DNA of 64,000 bases. It comes from CAVTSA01 sp963790575 (GTDB lineage: Bacteria > Chloroflexota > Dormibacteria > Dormibacterales > Dormibacteraceae). The number at the start of each line of letters is the position of its first letter. Within the stretch, counting starts at the first letter, position 1. Below, piece after piece: positions 52,441-63,851 of this stretch. Where the stretch lies: assembly GCA_963790575.1 (NCBI GenBank), contig CAWBPD010000034.1, positions 1 through 64,000 of the forward strand, in the 5' to 3' direction. Under the pieces are notes generated by a model. It made no database searches. It saw only the letters and a list, made by a program, of their open reading frames with translations, and was not told the origin of the DNA. Made by a program: the position numbers and the translations under genes.

Positions 52441-53337
52441 TCAGACGCGGACGTAGCGGCGGACGCCGATGTAGCTGCCCAGGGCGCCCAGCAGCGCGCC
52501 CGCCAGCAGGAGATAGATGCCGAGCACGGTGACGAAGTGCGGGTCGTAGGTGAGGGGGACGAAGAACAGGGCCGACTGGAAACGGTTCACGAACGGGTGA
52601 TAGCCCACCATCACCACCCCCAGGGCGAGCCCGGCCGCCAGGATCCCGGTCAGGATGCCCTCCATCACGAACGGCCCGCGCACGAACCACTCGGTGGCGC
52701 CGACCAGCTTCATGACCTCGATCTCGCGGCGCCGGTGGTAGACGGCGGTCCGGATCGTGTTCATGACGATGACCACCGAGATCACGACCAGGACCGCCAG
52801 CAGGACCAGGCCGCCGAAAGTCAGCCAGTCGGAGAGCCGCAGCATGTTGGTGATGAACCCGCCCTGGTAGTCGGTGGGGTCCTGCGGGTCCGCGCCCGGC
52901 CACTGCCGCGCCACGGTGTTGATCTTCTGGACCGCCTGCAGACTTGTCGCCTGGACCTGGATCCGGGCCGGCACCGGGTTGCCCTGCACCTGCTGCAGCA
53001 GCGCCGCGTTCTGCGGGTTGCCGGCCAGTTGGGCGAGCACCTGGTCCTTGGTCTCGAAGGTCACGCTCTCGACGTCGGGACGCGCGCGGAGTCTGGCCTC
53101 GAAGTCCAGTACGGAACTCATGGGAGTGTTGTCGGAGACCGAGATGGTGAGGACCGAAACCTGCTGACGGTAGCTGTCGAGGACCTGGTTGAGGCTCTGC
53201 CCGATGAGCAGGTTGATCCCGCCCAGCACCAGGATCATCGAGATCGAGACCACCGCGGTCAGGCTGACCGTGGCGTTGCGGAAGAAGCTCTGCCAGGCGC
53301 TGCTAAGCGCGAAGCGCAGATGCCGGAAGAGTGTCAT
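52441..53337 (-). CDS. ftsX: Cell division protein FtsX
   Basis: 298 residues. One N-terminal membrane helix (ATVSLTAVVSISMILVLGGI), an extracellular domain of about 120 residues with RARPDVESVTFETKDQVLAQ, then three C-terminal helices with VYHRRREIEVMKLVGATEWF. FtsX passes the FtsE signal to peptidoglycan hydrolases outside the membrane. The start lies 35 bases inside ftsE. Confidence 0.94.
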   Translation of the reverse strand: MTLFRHLRFALSSAWQSFFRNATVSLTAVVSISMILVLGGINLLIGQSLNQVLDSYRQQVSVLTISVSDNTPMSSVLDFEARLRARPDVESVTFETKDQVLAQLAGNPQNAALLQQVQGNPVPARIQVQATSLQAVQKINTVARQWPGADPQDPTDYQGGFITNMLRLSDWLTFGGLVLLAVLVVISVVIVMNTIRTAVYHRRREIEVMKLVGATEWFVRGPFVMEGILTGILAAGLALGVVMVGYHPFVNRFQSALFFVPLTYDPHFVTVLGIYLLLAGALLGALGSYIGVRRYVRV

Positions 53338-54052
53338 GGTACCTACCCGTCAGGTCGTCTCTCACGATGCGTCCATGGTCGATCGCGACCACGCGCCGCC
53401 GCAGCACGTCCACGATGTCGCGATTGTGCGTGGCCATCACCACGGTGGCGCCAGCCGCGTTGATGCCCAGGAACAGCTGCATCAGCTCCCAGGAGGTGGC
53501 CGGGTCCAGGTTCCCGGTGGGCTCGTCGGCAACCAGCAGCTGGGGGGCGTGGACGAGGGCGCGGGCGATTCCCACCCGCTGCTGCTCACCGCCCGAGAGC
53601 TCGTGTGGATACCGCCGTTGGGCGTTCTGCAGACCGACGGTCTCCAGCGCGTCGCGCGCCCGCTGCCGGGTGCGATGTCCCGACTCGCCGTGCACGCGGA
53701 GCGCGAAGGCGACGTTTTCGTAGACGGTGAGGCGCGGCAGCAGCTTGAAATCCTGAAAGACGAGGCCCACCTGCCGGCGCAGCGCCGGCAGCTGGTGCCG
53801 GCGCAGGCGACCGAGGTCGACGCCGTTGACGAAGACCTGGCCCGAGGTCGGTTTCTCCTCGCGCACCAACAGGCGCACGATGGTCGACTTGCCGGCGCCG
53901 GAGGGCCCGACCAGGAAGACGAAGTCCCCGCGGTCCACCTCGAGGTCGATGTCCTCGAGCGCCATCGCGCCACCCGGATAGCGCTTGGAGACGCTCCGCA
54001 GCGAGATGACGGGATCGATTCGCGGTTTGGGGACGATCGTCTTGTTCGACAT
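53303..54052 (-). CDS. ftsE: Cell division ATP-binding protein FtsE
   Basis: 249 residues. Walker A is FLVGPSGAGKSTIVRLL, the Q-loop is VGLVFQDFKLLPRLTVYENV (the FKLLP run is typical of FtsE), the signature is HELSGGEQQRVGIARAL, Walker B is LLVADEPTGNLDPATS and the H-loop is VVMATHNRDIVD. Pairs with the overlapping ftsX. Confidence 0.95.
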   Translation of the reverse strand: MSNKTIVPKPRIDPVISLRSVSKRYPGGAMALEDIDLEVDRGDFVFLVGPSGAGKSTIVRLLVREEKPTSGQVFVNGVDLGRLRRHQLPALRRQVGLVFQDFKLLPRLTVYENVAFALRVHGESGHRTRQRARDALETVGLQNAQRRYPHELSGGEQQRVGIARALVHAPQLLVADEPTGNLDPATSWELMQLFLGINAAGATVVMATHNRDIVDVLRRRVVAIDHGRIVRDDLTGRYHDTLPASALRA

Positions 54053-54174
54053 TGCTGTGATGTGGAGTGTGACGAGTGAAGCGAGATCGAGAAGCGACCC
54101 GGCGGGCCCGAGTATAGCGAGCGGGTAGTGGACGGGTCAAACGGCCGCCCCCCACCTGCCCCCGCCCCCGCGTT

Positions 54175-54182
54175 GGTGCACC
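54175..54182. repeat. GGTGCACC dispersed palindrome
   Basis: Context CGCGTTGGTGCACCAACCGC, a nearly perfect 16-base palindrome, in the 190-base gap between ftsE and prfB. A diverged copy (TGATGCACCAACGG) follows at 54217. Confidence 0.65.
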
Positions 54183-54243
54183 AACCGCCCGGTTTCCAGC
54201 CCCCGGAGTGGGGCACTGATGCACCAACGGCCCTCCCGGAGCC

Positions 54244-55385
54244 TTATCCCGAGGATGCACCGACGGGGGTGGTCGCCTCCCCCAGGCGCCAGCGGAGCCA
54301 GCCTTCCAGCAACGGCTCGATCTCGCCGTCGAGCACCGACTGGGCGTTGCCCAGCTCGACGCCGCTGCGCAGGTCCTTGACCAGGGTGTAGGGCTGGAGG
54401 ACGTAGTTCCGGACCTGGCTTCCGAACTCGGCCGGGAGCACCTCGCCTCGCAGGTCGGCCCGCTCCTTCGCCGCCTCCTCCTGCTGGCGCTGGTAGAGCC
54501 GCGACCGCAGCACCTTCATCGCCAGATCCCGGTTCTTGATCTGCGAGCGCTCGTTCTGCATCGAGACCACGATGCCGGTCGGGAGGTGAGTGATGCGGAC
54601 CGCGGAGTCGGTCTTGTTGACGTGCTGGCCGCCGGCCCCGGTCGACCGGTAGGTGTCGACGCGCAGCTCCTCAGGGTTGATGACGACGTCGGCCTCCTCG
54701 GTGGCGTCGAGCTCCGGCATCACCTCCTCCAGCGCGAACGAGGTGTGGCGGCGATGCTGCTGGTCAAAGGGCGAGAGGCGGACCAGCCGGTGCACCCCGT
54801 GCTCCGCGCGCAGCAGCCCGTAGGCACGCCGGCCACGGAAGACGAAGGTCACCGACTTGAGGCCCGCTTCCTCTCCCGGGCTCACGTCGATCACCTCGAA
54901 CGCTCCGCCCGGCCGCAGCACCGACGCCGCATTGTGGGGCGGCTGCGCCCAGCGCGAGTACATCCGCAGCAGCATCTCGACCCAATCCTGGGCCTCGACG
55001 CCACCCTGGCCGGCCGAGATCGTGACCACCGCCGGCGAATTGGAGTGGGGGTCCGCGAACAGAAGATCCAGCTCGCGCTGGCGCAGCTCGTGCTCCAGCG
55101 GCGCCTCCTCCTCCTTCACCTGGGCCGCCAGGTCGGGGTCGTCCTCCCCCAGCGCGGCCAGCTCGACCAGGTCCCGGGCGCGCTGCTCCAAGGACCCCCA
55201 ACCGGTGATCTCCTCGCGGAGCTCCCCCGCCTCGCGCGCGAGGCTGCCGGCGGCCTGGGTGTCGTCCCAGATGCCAGGTTCAGCGAGCTGCCGGTCGAGC
55301 TCGGCTAGCCGGGTCTCCTTGCCCGGGAGGTCAAAGATGCTCCTTCAGCTGCAGGATCCGGCGAAGGAGTTCATTCGGGCTCTGG

Positions 55386-55396
<11 letters not shown>
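54244..55396 (-). CDS. prfB: Peptide chain release factor 2, with programmed +1 frameshift
   Basis: Starts at the ATG at 55396, inside the last codons of secA (11-base overlap). Twenty-one codons run to CTT TGA; the +1 slip at CTTTGAC (55336-55330), helped by an AAGGAG three bases upstream, continues in the frame ending at 54244, giving about 383 residues. The SPF stop-codon recognition tripeptide (VRLSPFDQQHR) and the GGQ motif (STGAGGQHVNKTDSAVRI) identify RF2, which ends translation at UGA and UAA. The UGA at the slip site gives autoregulation by RF2 level. Confidence 0.95.
55330..55336 (-). promoter_or_regulatory. RF2 programmed +1 frameshift site CTTTGAC
   Basis: On the minus strand AAGGAG-CAT-CTTTGAC reproduces the classic stimulator, spacing and slippery codon of prfB. 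Confidence 0.93.
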
Positions 55397-58010
<2,614 letters not shown>

Positions 58011-58082
58011 CACGTAGGACTATACCCATCATCCAGGCGGGCCCAATCGGGCACCATAGGCAGCAACCATGGAAACGAAACC

Positions 58083-58460
58083 ATGACCGTCGGACCCAAG
58101 CTCAGCCGCCCCAACGGGATCTCCTACGTACACATCCCGGCCACCGACCCCGGTGTTTCGGCGCGCTTTTATCAGGCTGTCTTCTCCTGGGCGGTTCACA
58201 ACCAGGAGGGAGCAGCGCCAGGCTTCGAGGACGGCACCGGCCATGTGGCCGGCGCCTGGGTGACGGAGCAGGCGGTCCAGCGGGAGGCCGGCCTTCTTCT
58301 TTATGTCTACGTGGACGACGCCGAGGCGGCGGCGCGCCGGATCGTCGAGGCCGGCGGCGAGATGGTCGAGGGACCGCGACCCGAGGGGACGCTGCGGGTG
58401 GGCACCTTCCGCGATCCCGCCGGCAACCTGCTCGGCATCTGGCAGGAGACGGATCAGTAG
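58083..58460 (+). CDS. VOC-superfamily (glyoxalase-like) protein
   Basis: 125 residues. ISYVHIPATDPGVSARFYQA, the central GHVAGAWVTE and VYVDDAEAAARRIVEAGGEM with FRDPAGNLLGIWQ define one VOC module. Divergent from secA. A five-codon open frame (METKP) ending at the same ATGA precedes it and may be a short leader. Function unknown. Confidence 0.82.
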   Translation: MTVGPKLSRPNGISYVHIPATDPGVSARFYQAVFSWAVHNQEGAAPGFEDGTGHVAGAWVTEQAVQREAGLLLYVYVDDAEAAARRIVEAGGEMVEGPRPEGTLRVGTFRDPAGNLLGIWQETDQ

Positions 58461-58472
58461 CCGCGCGGCCCC

Positions 58473-59150
58473 TCACGCGCTCACCCGGGCCACCGACAAG
58501 GCCCGCACGTCCCCGGCCCCGGCTTCGCGCAGCGCGCGGGCACACGCTTCGACGGTGGCACAGGTGGTGATCACGTCGTCGACCAGGAGCACCGGCCGGC
58601 CGTCCAGGTCGGGCCCACGCCAGCGGAAGGCGCCCTCCACGTTGCGACGGCGTTGGGCGCGGTCGAGACCGACCTGGGAGCGGGTGTCCCGACCCCTGAC
58701 CAGGCGGCCGCGGGCGGCAGCCACCGGCCAAGCGCGGCGCAGTTCGTCGACCAGCAGCTGTGACTGGTTGAACCCGCGCTGCCGGCGGCGGCGGCGGTGC
58801 AGCGGCACCGGGACCAGGATCGCCTCCGGCCGCAGGAACGGCTCGAAGCGCTCCGCCAGCAGCCCGGCGAGCACCCGCGCAAGCGGACGGCGCCCCTGGT
58901 ACTTGAGGCGGTGGATGGCGCGCTCCAGCGGTCCCTCATAGGCGGCCGCGGAACGGACCGCCTCCAGCGCCCGCAGCCGGCGGCCGCATGAGCACACCTC
59001 TCCACGCACCTCGAGCTCACGCCCACAACGGGGGCAGATCGGCTCCCGAAGAGGGCGGATCAGCCCCCTGCAACCAGGACAGAGCCAGGTCCCGAGCGTG
59101 CCGCAGCCGCCACAGCGAGGAGGGAGCAGCCAGTCCAGCAGCAGGCGCAT
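58473..59150 (-). CDS. comF: ComF family phosphoribosyltransferase-like protein
   Basis: 225 residues. The N-terminal zinc region (PPRCGGCGTLGTWLCPGCRG and CPRCGRELEVRGEVCSCGRR) is followed by a PRTase domain with PVPLHRRRRRQRGFNQSQLL and the PRPP loop VLLVDDVITTCATVEACARA. ComF is needed for uptake of transforming DNA in competent bacteria. No other competence gene is in the window. Lies upstream of secA in the same direction, separated by the opposing VOC gene. Confidence 0.92.
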   Translation of the reverse strand: MRLLLDWLLPPRCGGCGTLGTWLCPGCRGLIRPLREPICPRCGRELEVRGEVCSCGRRLRALEAVRSAAAYEGPLERAIHRLKYQGRRPLARVLAGLLAERFEPFLRPEAILVPVPLHRRRRRQRGFNQSQLLVDELRRAWPVAAARGRLVRGRDTRSQVGLDRAQRRRNVEGAFRWRGPDLDGRPVLLVDDVITTCATVEACARALREAGAGDVRALSVARVSA

Positions 59151-59250
59151 GCTCCCACGCTCGCGCGTCCCGCCGGACTTTCCAATCCCCCTCGTTAACT
59201 CAGCCCGGAGTCACCGCTCCCAACCCGCACCGGCCGGAGCCGGCTGAGCA

Positions 59251-59619
59251 TCAGCGCCGTGGCTGCTGGAGTTGCCAGGAGTTGCCGTCGGGATCGTTGA
59301 AATAGGCGTGGCGGGAGCCCCACGGCTCGTCTCGGACTTCGGTGATCTCGACGCCGCGGTCCGCGAGCGCCGCCCGCGCGGCCTCGATGTCCGAGACGAC
59401 CAGGAGCATGCCTTGAGCGGAACCGGGCGCGCTCGGGGTGATCTTGGTGCCGATGACGATCGAGCAGGCCGATCCCGGCGGCGTCAGCTGCACGAAGCGA
59501 ACCCCACCGCCCAGTTGGTGATCATGGTCGAGGTTGAAGCCCACCCGCTCGACGTAGAACGACTTGGCCCGCTCGACATCAGAGACGGGGACCGGAACCA
59601 GCTCGAGTTTCATATCCAC
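59251..59619 (-). CDS. VOC-superfamily (glyoxalase-like) protein
   Basis: About 122 residues from a GTG at 59619 (ATG at 59613 is the alternative). LELVPVPVSDVERAKSFYVE, FVQLTPPGSACSIVIG and AYFNDPDGNSWQLQQ are the VOC landmarks; the DPDGN turn resembles glyoxalase I-like proteins. The TACTCT -10 six bases before the GTG supports that start. Confidence 0.82.
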   Translation of the reverse strand: MDMKLELVPVPVSDVERAKSFYVERVGFNLDHDHQLGGGVRFVQLTPPGSACSIVIGTKITPSAPGSAQGMLLVVSDIEAARAALADRGVEITEVRDEPWGSRHAYFNDPDGNSWQLQQPRR

Positions 59620-59625
59620 CACCGC

Positions 59626-59631
59626 AGAGTA
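59626..59631 (-). promoter_or_regulatory. -10 hexamer of a likely leaderless transcript
   Basis: TACTCT on the minus strand ends six bases before the GTG at 59619. Confidence 0.5.
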
Positions 59632-59692
59632 GCCGTTTACCGGAAAAGGGGCGTCCTCGGAGGGCCGTTTGTCGGGAAGCGGCCTCTGGTTG

Positions 59693-60055
59693 CTACGGGT
59701 CGCGGTCCCGGAGCTCGAAGCAGAGCTGGTCGCCCGGGCGGATGTCGACCTCGGCCGCACGCCCGGCGGGAAGCTCGACCACGCTCGACGCCCGCCAGAC
59801 CAGGGGGACCATGCGCCAGGGACGCAGACCGCCCACCACGCGCACCACGCGGTGCCGGCGGTCGAGAAAGACGGCGTCGATGGCGAACCGCATGCCGAAG
59901 GTGTGGATCGACTTGCAGGGGTGGATCCAGAGACCGGCCCCGGGCTCGAGCGCGTCCCGACCGAGCAGACCGATGCCGCGGCCGACGAAGTCCGCCGCCT
60001 CCTCCACCCGCTCGACGACCTCCAGTCCGGTCGGCTGGTGGCGCAGCCGCAGCAC
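59693..60055 (-). CDS. DUF192 family protein
   Basis: 120 residues from a GTG at 60055. GRGIGLLGRDALEPGAGLWI, CKSIHTFGMRFAIDAVFLD and VVELPAGRAAEVDIRPGDQL are the DUF192 core (usually MRGLMGR and HTFGMRFPIDVVFL). Family function is unknown; some members are exported and metal-linked, but no signal peptide is seen here. Adjacent to the Flp pilin region, a frequent association. Confidence 0.88.
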   Translation of the reverse strand: MLRLRHQPTGLEVVERVEEAADFVGRGIGLLGRDALEPGAGLWIHPCKSIHTFGMRFAIDAVFLDRRHRVVRVVGGLRPWRMVPLVWRASSVVELPAGRAAEVDIRPGDQLCFELRDRDP

Positions 60056-60078
60056 GGATCAGGCCACCGGCCGCCGCA

Positions 60079-60084
60079 TAGGAT
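60079..60084 (+). promoter_or_regulatory. -10 hexamer of a likely leaderless transcript
   Basis: TAGGAT ends seven bases before the ATG at 60092, in a 36-base gap between divergent genes. Confidence 0.55.
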
Positions 60085-60091
60085 GGCGGGA

Positions 60092-60853
60092 ATGCCCGAA
60101 TTCGACGCCGACGGCCTCCGCCTCCACTACGTCACCGCGGGCGACCCCGGGGGTTCGCCGATCCTCCTGGTCCATGGCTACGCCAGCGACTACGAGTTGA
60201 ACTGGCTGGGGTCGCGCTGGCAGGAGACCCTGACCGGTCACGGGTTCCGGGTCATCGGCATCGATCTCCGCGGGCATGGACACTCGGACAAACCCCACAC
60301 CCCGGCCGCCTACAGCCTCCCCGCCATGGCCGGCGACGCCCTGTCGCTGCTCGATCACCTGGGCCTGGAACGCGTCGACCTGCTGGGCTACTCGATGGGG
60401 GCGCGGATCGGCCTGCTCCTCTGCCACGATCACCCCGAGCGCCTGCGCCGCGCGGTGGTGGGCGGGATCGGGCTCCGCCAGGGAACGTCCGCGAATCCGA
60501 CCAAGGCGCAGCTGATCGCGCGCCGGATGCGCGGTGACACCACGGTCGATGACCCGGAGGCGGTGATGTTCTACAACTTCGCCAGCGCACGGCCGGTCAA
60601 CGACCTGGAGGCGCTCGCGTGCTGCATCCTGGGCGACCATGCGGCTCTTCGGGAGGAGCAGCTGGCGTCGATCCAGACCCCGATCGCCGTCATCGCTGGA
60701 GACGAGGACGTGATCGCCCGCGACGCACCGGAACTGGCAGCCAGGCTTCCGCACGGCAGTTATGCCCCCATCCCCGGGCGCACCCACAACAACGCGGTGC
60801 CCGCCCGCGATTTCAAGGCCACCGCCGTCCCCTTCCTGCTCGGCGAGCGCTAG
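60092..60853 (+). CDS. Alpha/beta hydrolase
   Basis: 253 residues from the ATG at 60092. ILLVHGYASD is the oxyanion-hole strand, GIDLRGHGHSDKP follows, the nucleophile Ser is in DLLGYSMGARIGLLL, the Asp is in VIAGDEDVIARD and the His is in PGRTHNNAV. Small-molecule esterase or lyase-like; the substrate is unknown. Confidence 0.88.
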   Translation: MPEFDADGLRLHYVTAGDPGGSPILLVHGYASDYELNWLGSRWQETLTGHGFRVIGIDLRGHGHSDKPHTPAAYSLPAMAGDALSLLDHLGLERVDLLGYSMGARIGLLLCHDHPERLRRAVVGGIGLRQGTSANPTKAQLIARRMRGDTTVDDPEAVMFYNFASARPVNDLEALACCILGDHAALREEQLASIQTPIAVIAGDEDVIARDAPELAARLPHGSYAPIPGRTHNNAVPARDFKATAVPFLLGER

Positions 60854-60863
60854 GAGCGCGGCC

Positions 60864-61073
60864 TCAGTGGGGGCTGTTCTGCTGGAGGATCGTCGTGATG
60901 TTGTGAAAGACGCCTGAAATCTGACCGCCGAGGAAGGTCAGGGCCGCGATCACGGCGAGCGCCACCAGCACCAGGATGAGTGCGTACTCCACCATCCCCT
61001 GCCCGCGCTGCGCCTTTGGACCGGGTCCGGCTCCGGTCGTGCCGGTTCGCACGACAGCCTGCACCCACTTCAC
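60864..61073 (-). CDS. Flp/Fap family type IVb pilin
   Basis: 69 residues from a GTG after AGGAGGT (a TTG at 61082 is possible). RGQGMVEYALILVLVALAVI is the Flp signature, with the conserved Glu five residues after the expected cleavage by a TadV-type peptidase. No tad assembly genes are in the window, so the machinery must be elsewhere if the pilin is used. Confidence 0.88.
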   Translation of the reverse strand: MKWVQAVVRTGTTGAGPGPKAQRGQGMVEYALILVLVALAVIAALTFLGGQISGVFHNITTILQQNSPH

Positions 61074-61154
61074 CCTAGTCAACCTCCTCTACTCGTGCTC
61101 GTCTTGGGCAGCCGCCGCTGCCGGGAGGGATCGTACCATCTCGAGGTAGGCTGG

Positions 61155-61922
61155 TCACGTCCGGCCATCGTCCGCAGGGTCCGATCGCCACGCCTCCAGC
61201 CAGGCGTCCGGAGTTCCCGCGTGCCCATACTCCACCCGCAACCGAACGAGTTCTCGCAGCATGGTCGCCGGCGCGCGCAGAGGCGCCACCGTCGACTTGG
61301 CCGAGTTGAACCAGCGGACCGGGACCTCCTCCACTGTGCAGCCGGCGTCGAGCGCGCGCACCAGCACTTCGACGTCGAACGCGAACCCCTCCGTGACCAG
61401 GCCCGCGAAGAGTTGGTGTGCGACCTCGCCCCGAAACAGCTTGAAACCGCACTGCGTGTCCCGAAACCCCGGCAGCAGCAGCGTCTGCACGAGCCGGTTG
61501 AAGGTCTTCCCCATCAGCTGGCGGTGCAGCGGCTGGTCGATCTCTCGGGCACCTGGTGCCGCACGCGATCCGATCGCGACGTCGGCGCCGCGCCCGAGCG
61601 CTGCCTGCAGCTTGGGCAGTTCCTCGATCGGCGTCGAGAGGTCGGCGTCGCTGATCAGGATCTGGTCCCCGAGCGCCACGCACACCCCCTCGGCGACGGC
61701 TCGGCCCTTGCCTCGATTGGGCGACACGGCGACCACGCTGACATCGCTCTGCCGAGCCGCCTCCGCGCGCATGAACGACAGCGTGCCGTCCCGGCTCCCG
61801 TCGTCCACCAGGATCAGCTCGCCCTCGATCCGGCGCAGACGGAAGTAGCGGCGGATCGCGCGCACCGTCGGCGGGAGCCGGTGCTCTTCGTTGAAGCAGG
61901 GGATGACGACCGACAGGGCCAT
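61155..61922 (-). CDS. Family 2 glycosyltransferase (dolichyl-phosphate glucosyltransferase-like)
   Basis: 255 residues from the ATG at 61922. LSVVIPCFNEEHRLPPTVRA, LILVDDGSRDGTL, NRGKGRAVAEGV and ILISDADLSTPIEELPKL (metal-binding DxD) are classic GT2. DTQCGFKLFRGEVAHQLF is typical of the polyprenyl-phosphate glucosyl/mannosyl group. There are no C-terminal membrane helices. It probably makes a lipid-linked sugar for envelope glycans, with WecG/TagA nearby. Confidence 0.9.
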   Translation of the reverse strand: MALSVVIPCFNEEHRLPPTVRAIRRYFRLRRIEGELILVDDGSRDGTLSFMRAEAARQSDVSVVAVSPNRGKGRAVAEGVCVALGDQILISDADLSTPIEELPKLQAALGRGADVAIGSRAAPGAREIDQPLHRQLMGKTFNRLVQTLLLPGFRDTQCGFKLFRGEVAHQLFAGLVTEGFAFDVEVLVRALDAGCTVEEVPVRWFNSAKSTVAPLRAPATMLRELVRLRVEYGHAGTPDAWLEAWRSDPADDGRT

Positions 61923-61938
61923 GGTTGAGCGTCTGATC

Positions 61939-62838
61939 CTACGGGCCGGAAGCGGACACGAAGCGACCAAACGAAAGCTGGTGGTAGTCGACGTGGAGGA
62001 GGGCCTCGCCGGTCGTCGACCCCGGGCCCAACCGGGCCGCCAGCGCATAGACGAGCGCGGTTGCGACCACCACCAGAGCCACACCCCTCACCCCGACCGG
62101 CCGGCCCAGGTGCAGGGGTCCCAGGGCCACGGCCGTGACCACGCCCGCCGCCGCGCCGACGATCAAGAAATCCACACCAAGACTGAGCAGCAGCGCGAGC
62201 AGCCGTTCCGGCGCCGGCGGCGGGACCGGGCGGCGGCGCAGGGCGGGAAGATACCGCACCACCAGGTAACTCGCGAAGAGGGTCGCGAGCACGGCCAGCG
62301 CATAGACGCTGAGAACCTCGAAGCGCGCCAAGTACGGCCGTACGCGGTTGCCAAGCAGGAACCCGAGGAGCGCGATCACGGAGACCCAGATCAAGGACGC
62401 GGGAAGCATTCCGAGCAGAAACGTGCGCGGAGGCAGGTCGATGAGCCCGGCGGCGAGATTGGTATAGACGCGTGTTCCCGGCACCAGCCGGGTAAGAAAG
62501 ACGCCCATCGCGCCCGCACTTTGAAGCCGCTCGGTAAGGATGCGCACCGCGGGATTGCGCTCCAGGCGGTCGGCGATGGGCCGCAGCGCACGCCGGCGCA
62601 GGGTGCGCACCCAGAGATAACCCAGGGTGGCCCCCACCATGTCGGCCAGGACCAGAGCCGGGAGCAGGACCCAGAGCGGGACGGTGCCACCGGCGGCAAC
62701 CACGCCGGCGGTGATCAAGAGGCCGTCGGCGGGGAAGGTGGGAAGCGGAACGCCCAGCTCCTCGACAAAGAGCAGCCCCACCAGTGGAACCGCGACCAGG
62801 ACGCCGGACAGATGCATCGCCTCTGAGTAGAGCACCAC
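61939..62838 (-). CDS. DedA/VTT-domain membrane protein
   Basis: 299 residues from a GTG at 62838 (an ATG at 62817 may be the true start). LLFVEELGVPLPTFPADGLL, GATLGYLWVRTLRRRALRPI and VFLTRLVPGTRVYTNLAAGL are the DedA re-entrant motifs. After the usual 200-residue DedA core comes a further pair of helices and a soluble tail. DedA proteins flip lipid carriers such as undecaprenyl phosphate, matching the GT2 and WecG neighbours. Confidence 0.85.
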   Translation of the reverse strand: MVLYSEAMHLSGVLVAVPLVGLLFVEELGVPLPTFPADGLLITAGVVAAGGTVPLWVLLPALVLADMVGATLGYLWVRTLRRRALRPIADRLERNPAVRILTERLQSAGAMGVFLTRLVPGTRVYTNLAAGLIDLPPRTFLLGMLPASLIWVSVIALLGFLLGNRVRPYLARFEVLSVYALAVLATLFASYLVVRYLPALRRRPVPPPAPERLLALLLSLGVDFLIVGAAAGVVTAVALGPLHLGRPVGVRGVALVVVATALVYALAARLGPGSTTGEALLHVDYHQLSFGRFVSASGP

Positions 62839-62897
62839 AGCGGGTTGCGCGCTGACGGGACCCCGTTCGGCCGCAGCCCCGAGAACGTCAGCGGCGT

Positions 62898-63055
62898 GGG
62901 CCGTTGGTGCACCTCCGGGCCTCTCGGGAGCCGGTTAACCCCCCGCTGGTGCACCTCCGCCTCTCGGCACCCGGTTAACCCCCGCTGGTGCACCTCCGGG
63001 CCTCTCGGGAGCCGGTTAACCCCCGCTGGTGCACCTCCGGGCCTCTCGGTACCGC
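62898..63055. repeat. Tandem array of about 40-bp units with GGTGCACC core
   Basis: Four units, each starting GYTGGTGCACCTCCG and followed in three by CTCTCGGgAgCCGGTTAACCCC. GGTGCACC lies at 62906, 62948, 62987 and 63028. GGTTAACC is itself palindromic. Units vary between 39 and 42 bases. It fills the gap between the DedA and WecG/TagA genes. Confidence 0.85.
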
Positions 63056-63062
63056 ACCTCAG

Positions 63063-63830
63063 CTAGGCGCCGGGGCGCGGGCGGTCGCGGCCGAGCAGGA
63101 CGAGCAGCGCGAAGCGTGGGAGCACCGCCATGCGACGGGCACGCCACGGCTCGTGCAGCAGCCGCCAGGCCCACTCCGCGTGCAGGCGCCGCCACACCGC
63201 AGGCGCCCGGCGCGCCCGCCCGGCAAGGTAGTCGAAGGTCCCCCCCACGCCGATCGCCACGCCGGCGCCCAACCGTTCGGCGTTGCGGGCGATCCAGAGC
63301 TCCTGCCGGGGAGCTCCGTATGCGACCAGCACCAGGTCGGCGGCCGCGGCCCGGACCCGGTCCGCCTGGGCCTGGTCGTCCTCGGGGCGGGGAGAGCCGG
63401 GGTCCGCGCCCACCACGCGCAGCTCCGGGTGGTCGGCCTGCAGCCGTGCCGCCGCCGCCGCCGCGACACCCGGGCGGGCGCCCAGCAGGTAGAGGCGGTA
63501 TCCGCGCTCGGCGACGGCGGCGGCCAGGCGCGGCACCAGATCGGCACCCGCCACCTGGGTCGCCGGCCGTCCGCGCCGCCGCAGCGCCCAGACCACTCCC
63601 CACCCGTCGGCCAGCCGGAGCGCGGCCGAACCCAGCACCCGCCGGAACTCGAGGTCCCGCCGGGCCAGCATCAGGAACTCCGGGTTGACGGTCGCCACCA
63701 GTGCCGTGGCCCGCTCCGGTTCGGCGCGATGTGCGTCGAGGAGCGCCATCACCGCCGCCACCGCACCCTCCATGTCCAGCCCGTCGAGGGGGATCCCGAG
63801 CACCTCCTGCGCCGTCACGGACCTCATCAT
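63063..63830 (-). CDS. WecG/TagA/CpsF family glycosyltransferase
   Basis: 255 residues from the first of two adjacent ATGs. TALVATVNPEFLMLARRD, LADGWGVVWALRRRG, GYRLYLLGARPGVAAAAAAR and DLVLVAYGAPRQELWIARNA with GVGGTFDYLAG are the family blocks. These enzymes add N-acetylmannosamine or a similar sugar to lipid-linked N-acetylglucosamine in teichoic acid or exopolysaccharide synthesis. The C-terminal WAWRLLHEPWRARRM helix binds the membrane lipid. Confidence 0.93.
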   Translation of the reverse strand: MMRSVTAQEVLGIPLDGLDMEGAVAAVMALLDAHRAEPERATALVATVNPEFLMLARRDLEFRRVLGSAALRLADGWGVVWALRRRGRPATQVAGADLVPRLAAAVAERGYRLYLLGARPGVAAAAAARLQADHPELRVVGADPGSPRPEDDQAQADRVRAAAADLVLVAYGAPRQELWIARNAERLGAGVAIGVGGTFDYLAGRARRAPAVWRRLHAEWAWRLLHEPWRARRMAVLPRFALLVLLGRDRPRPGA

Positions 63831-63839
63831 GCGGCACGG

Positions 63840-63846
63840 CAGAATA
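63840..63846. promoter_or_regulatory. Overlapping bidirectional -10 between divergent envelope genes
   Basis: On the plus strand CAGAAT ends six bases before the ATG at 63852. On the minus strand the same bases read TATTCT, ten bases before the ATG at 63830. The two starts are only 21 bases apart. Confidence 0.55.
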
Positions 63847-63851
63847 GCGCC

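Noticed and set aside
62898..63055. CRISPR array
   Set aside because: Units are contiguous near-identical repeats without unique spacers, and no cas genes are present.
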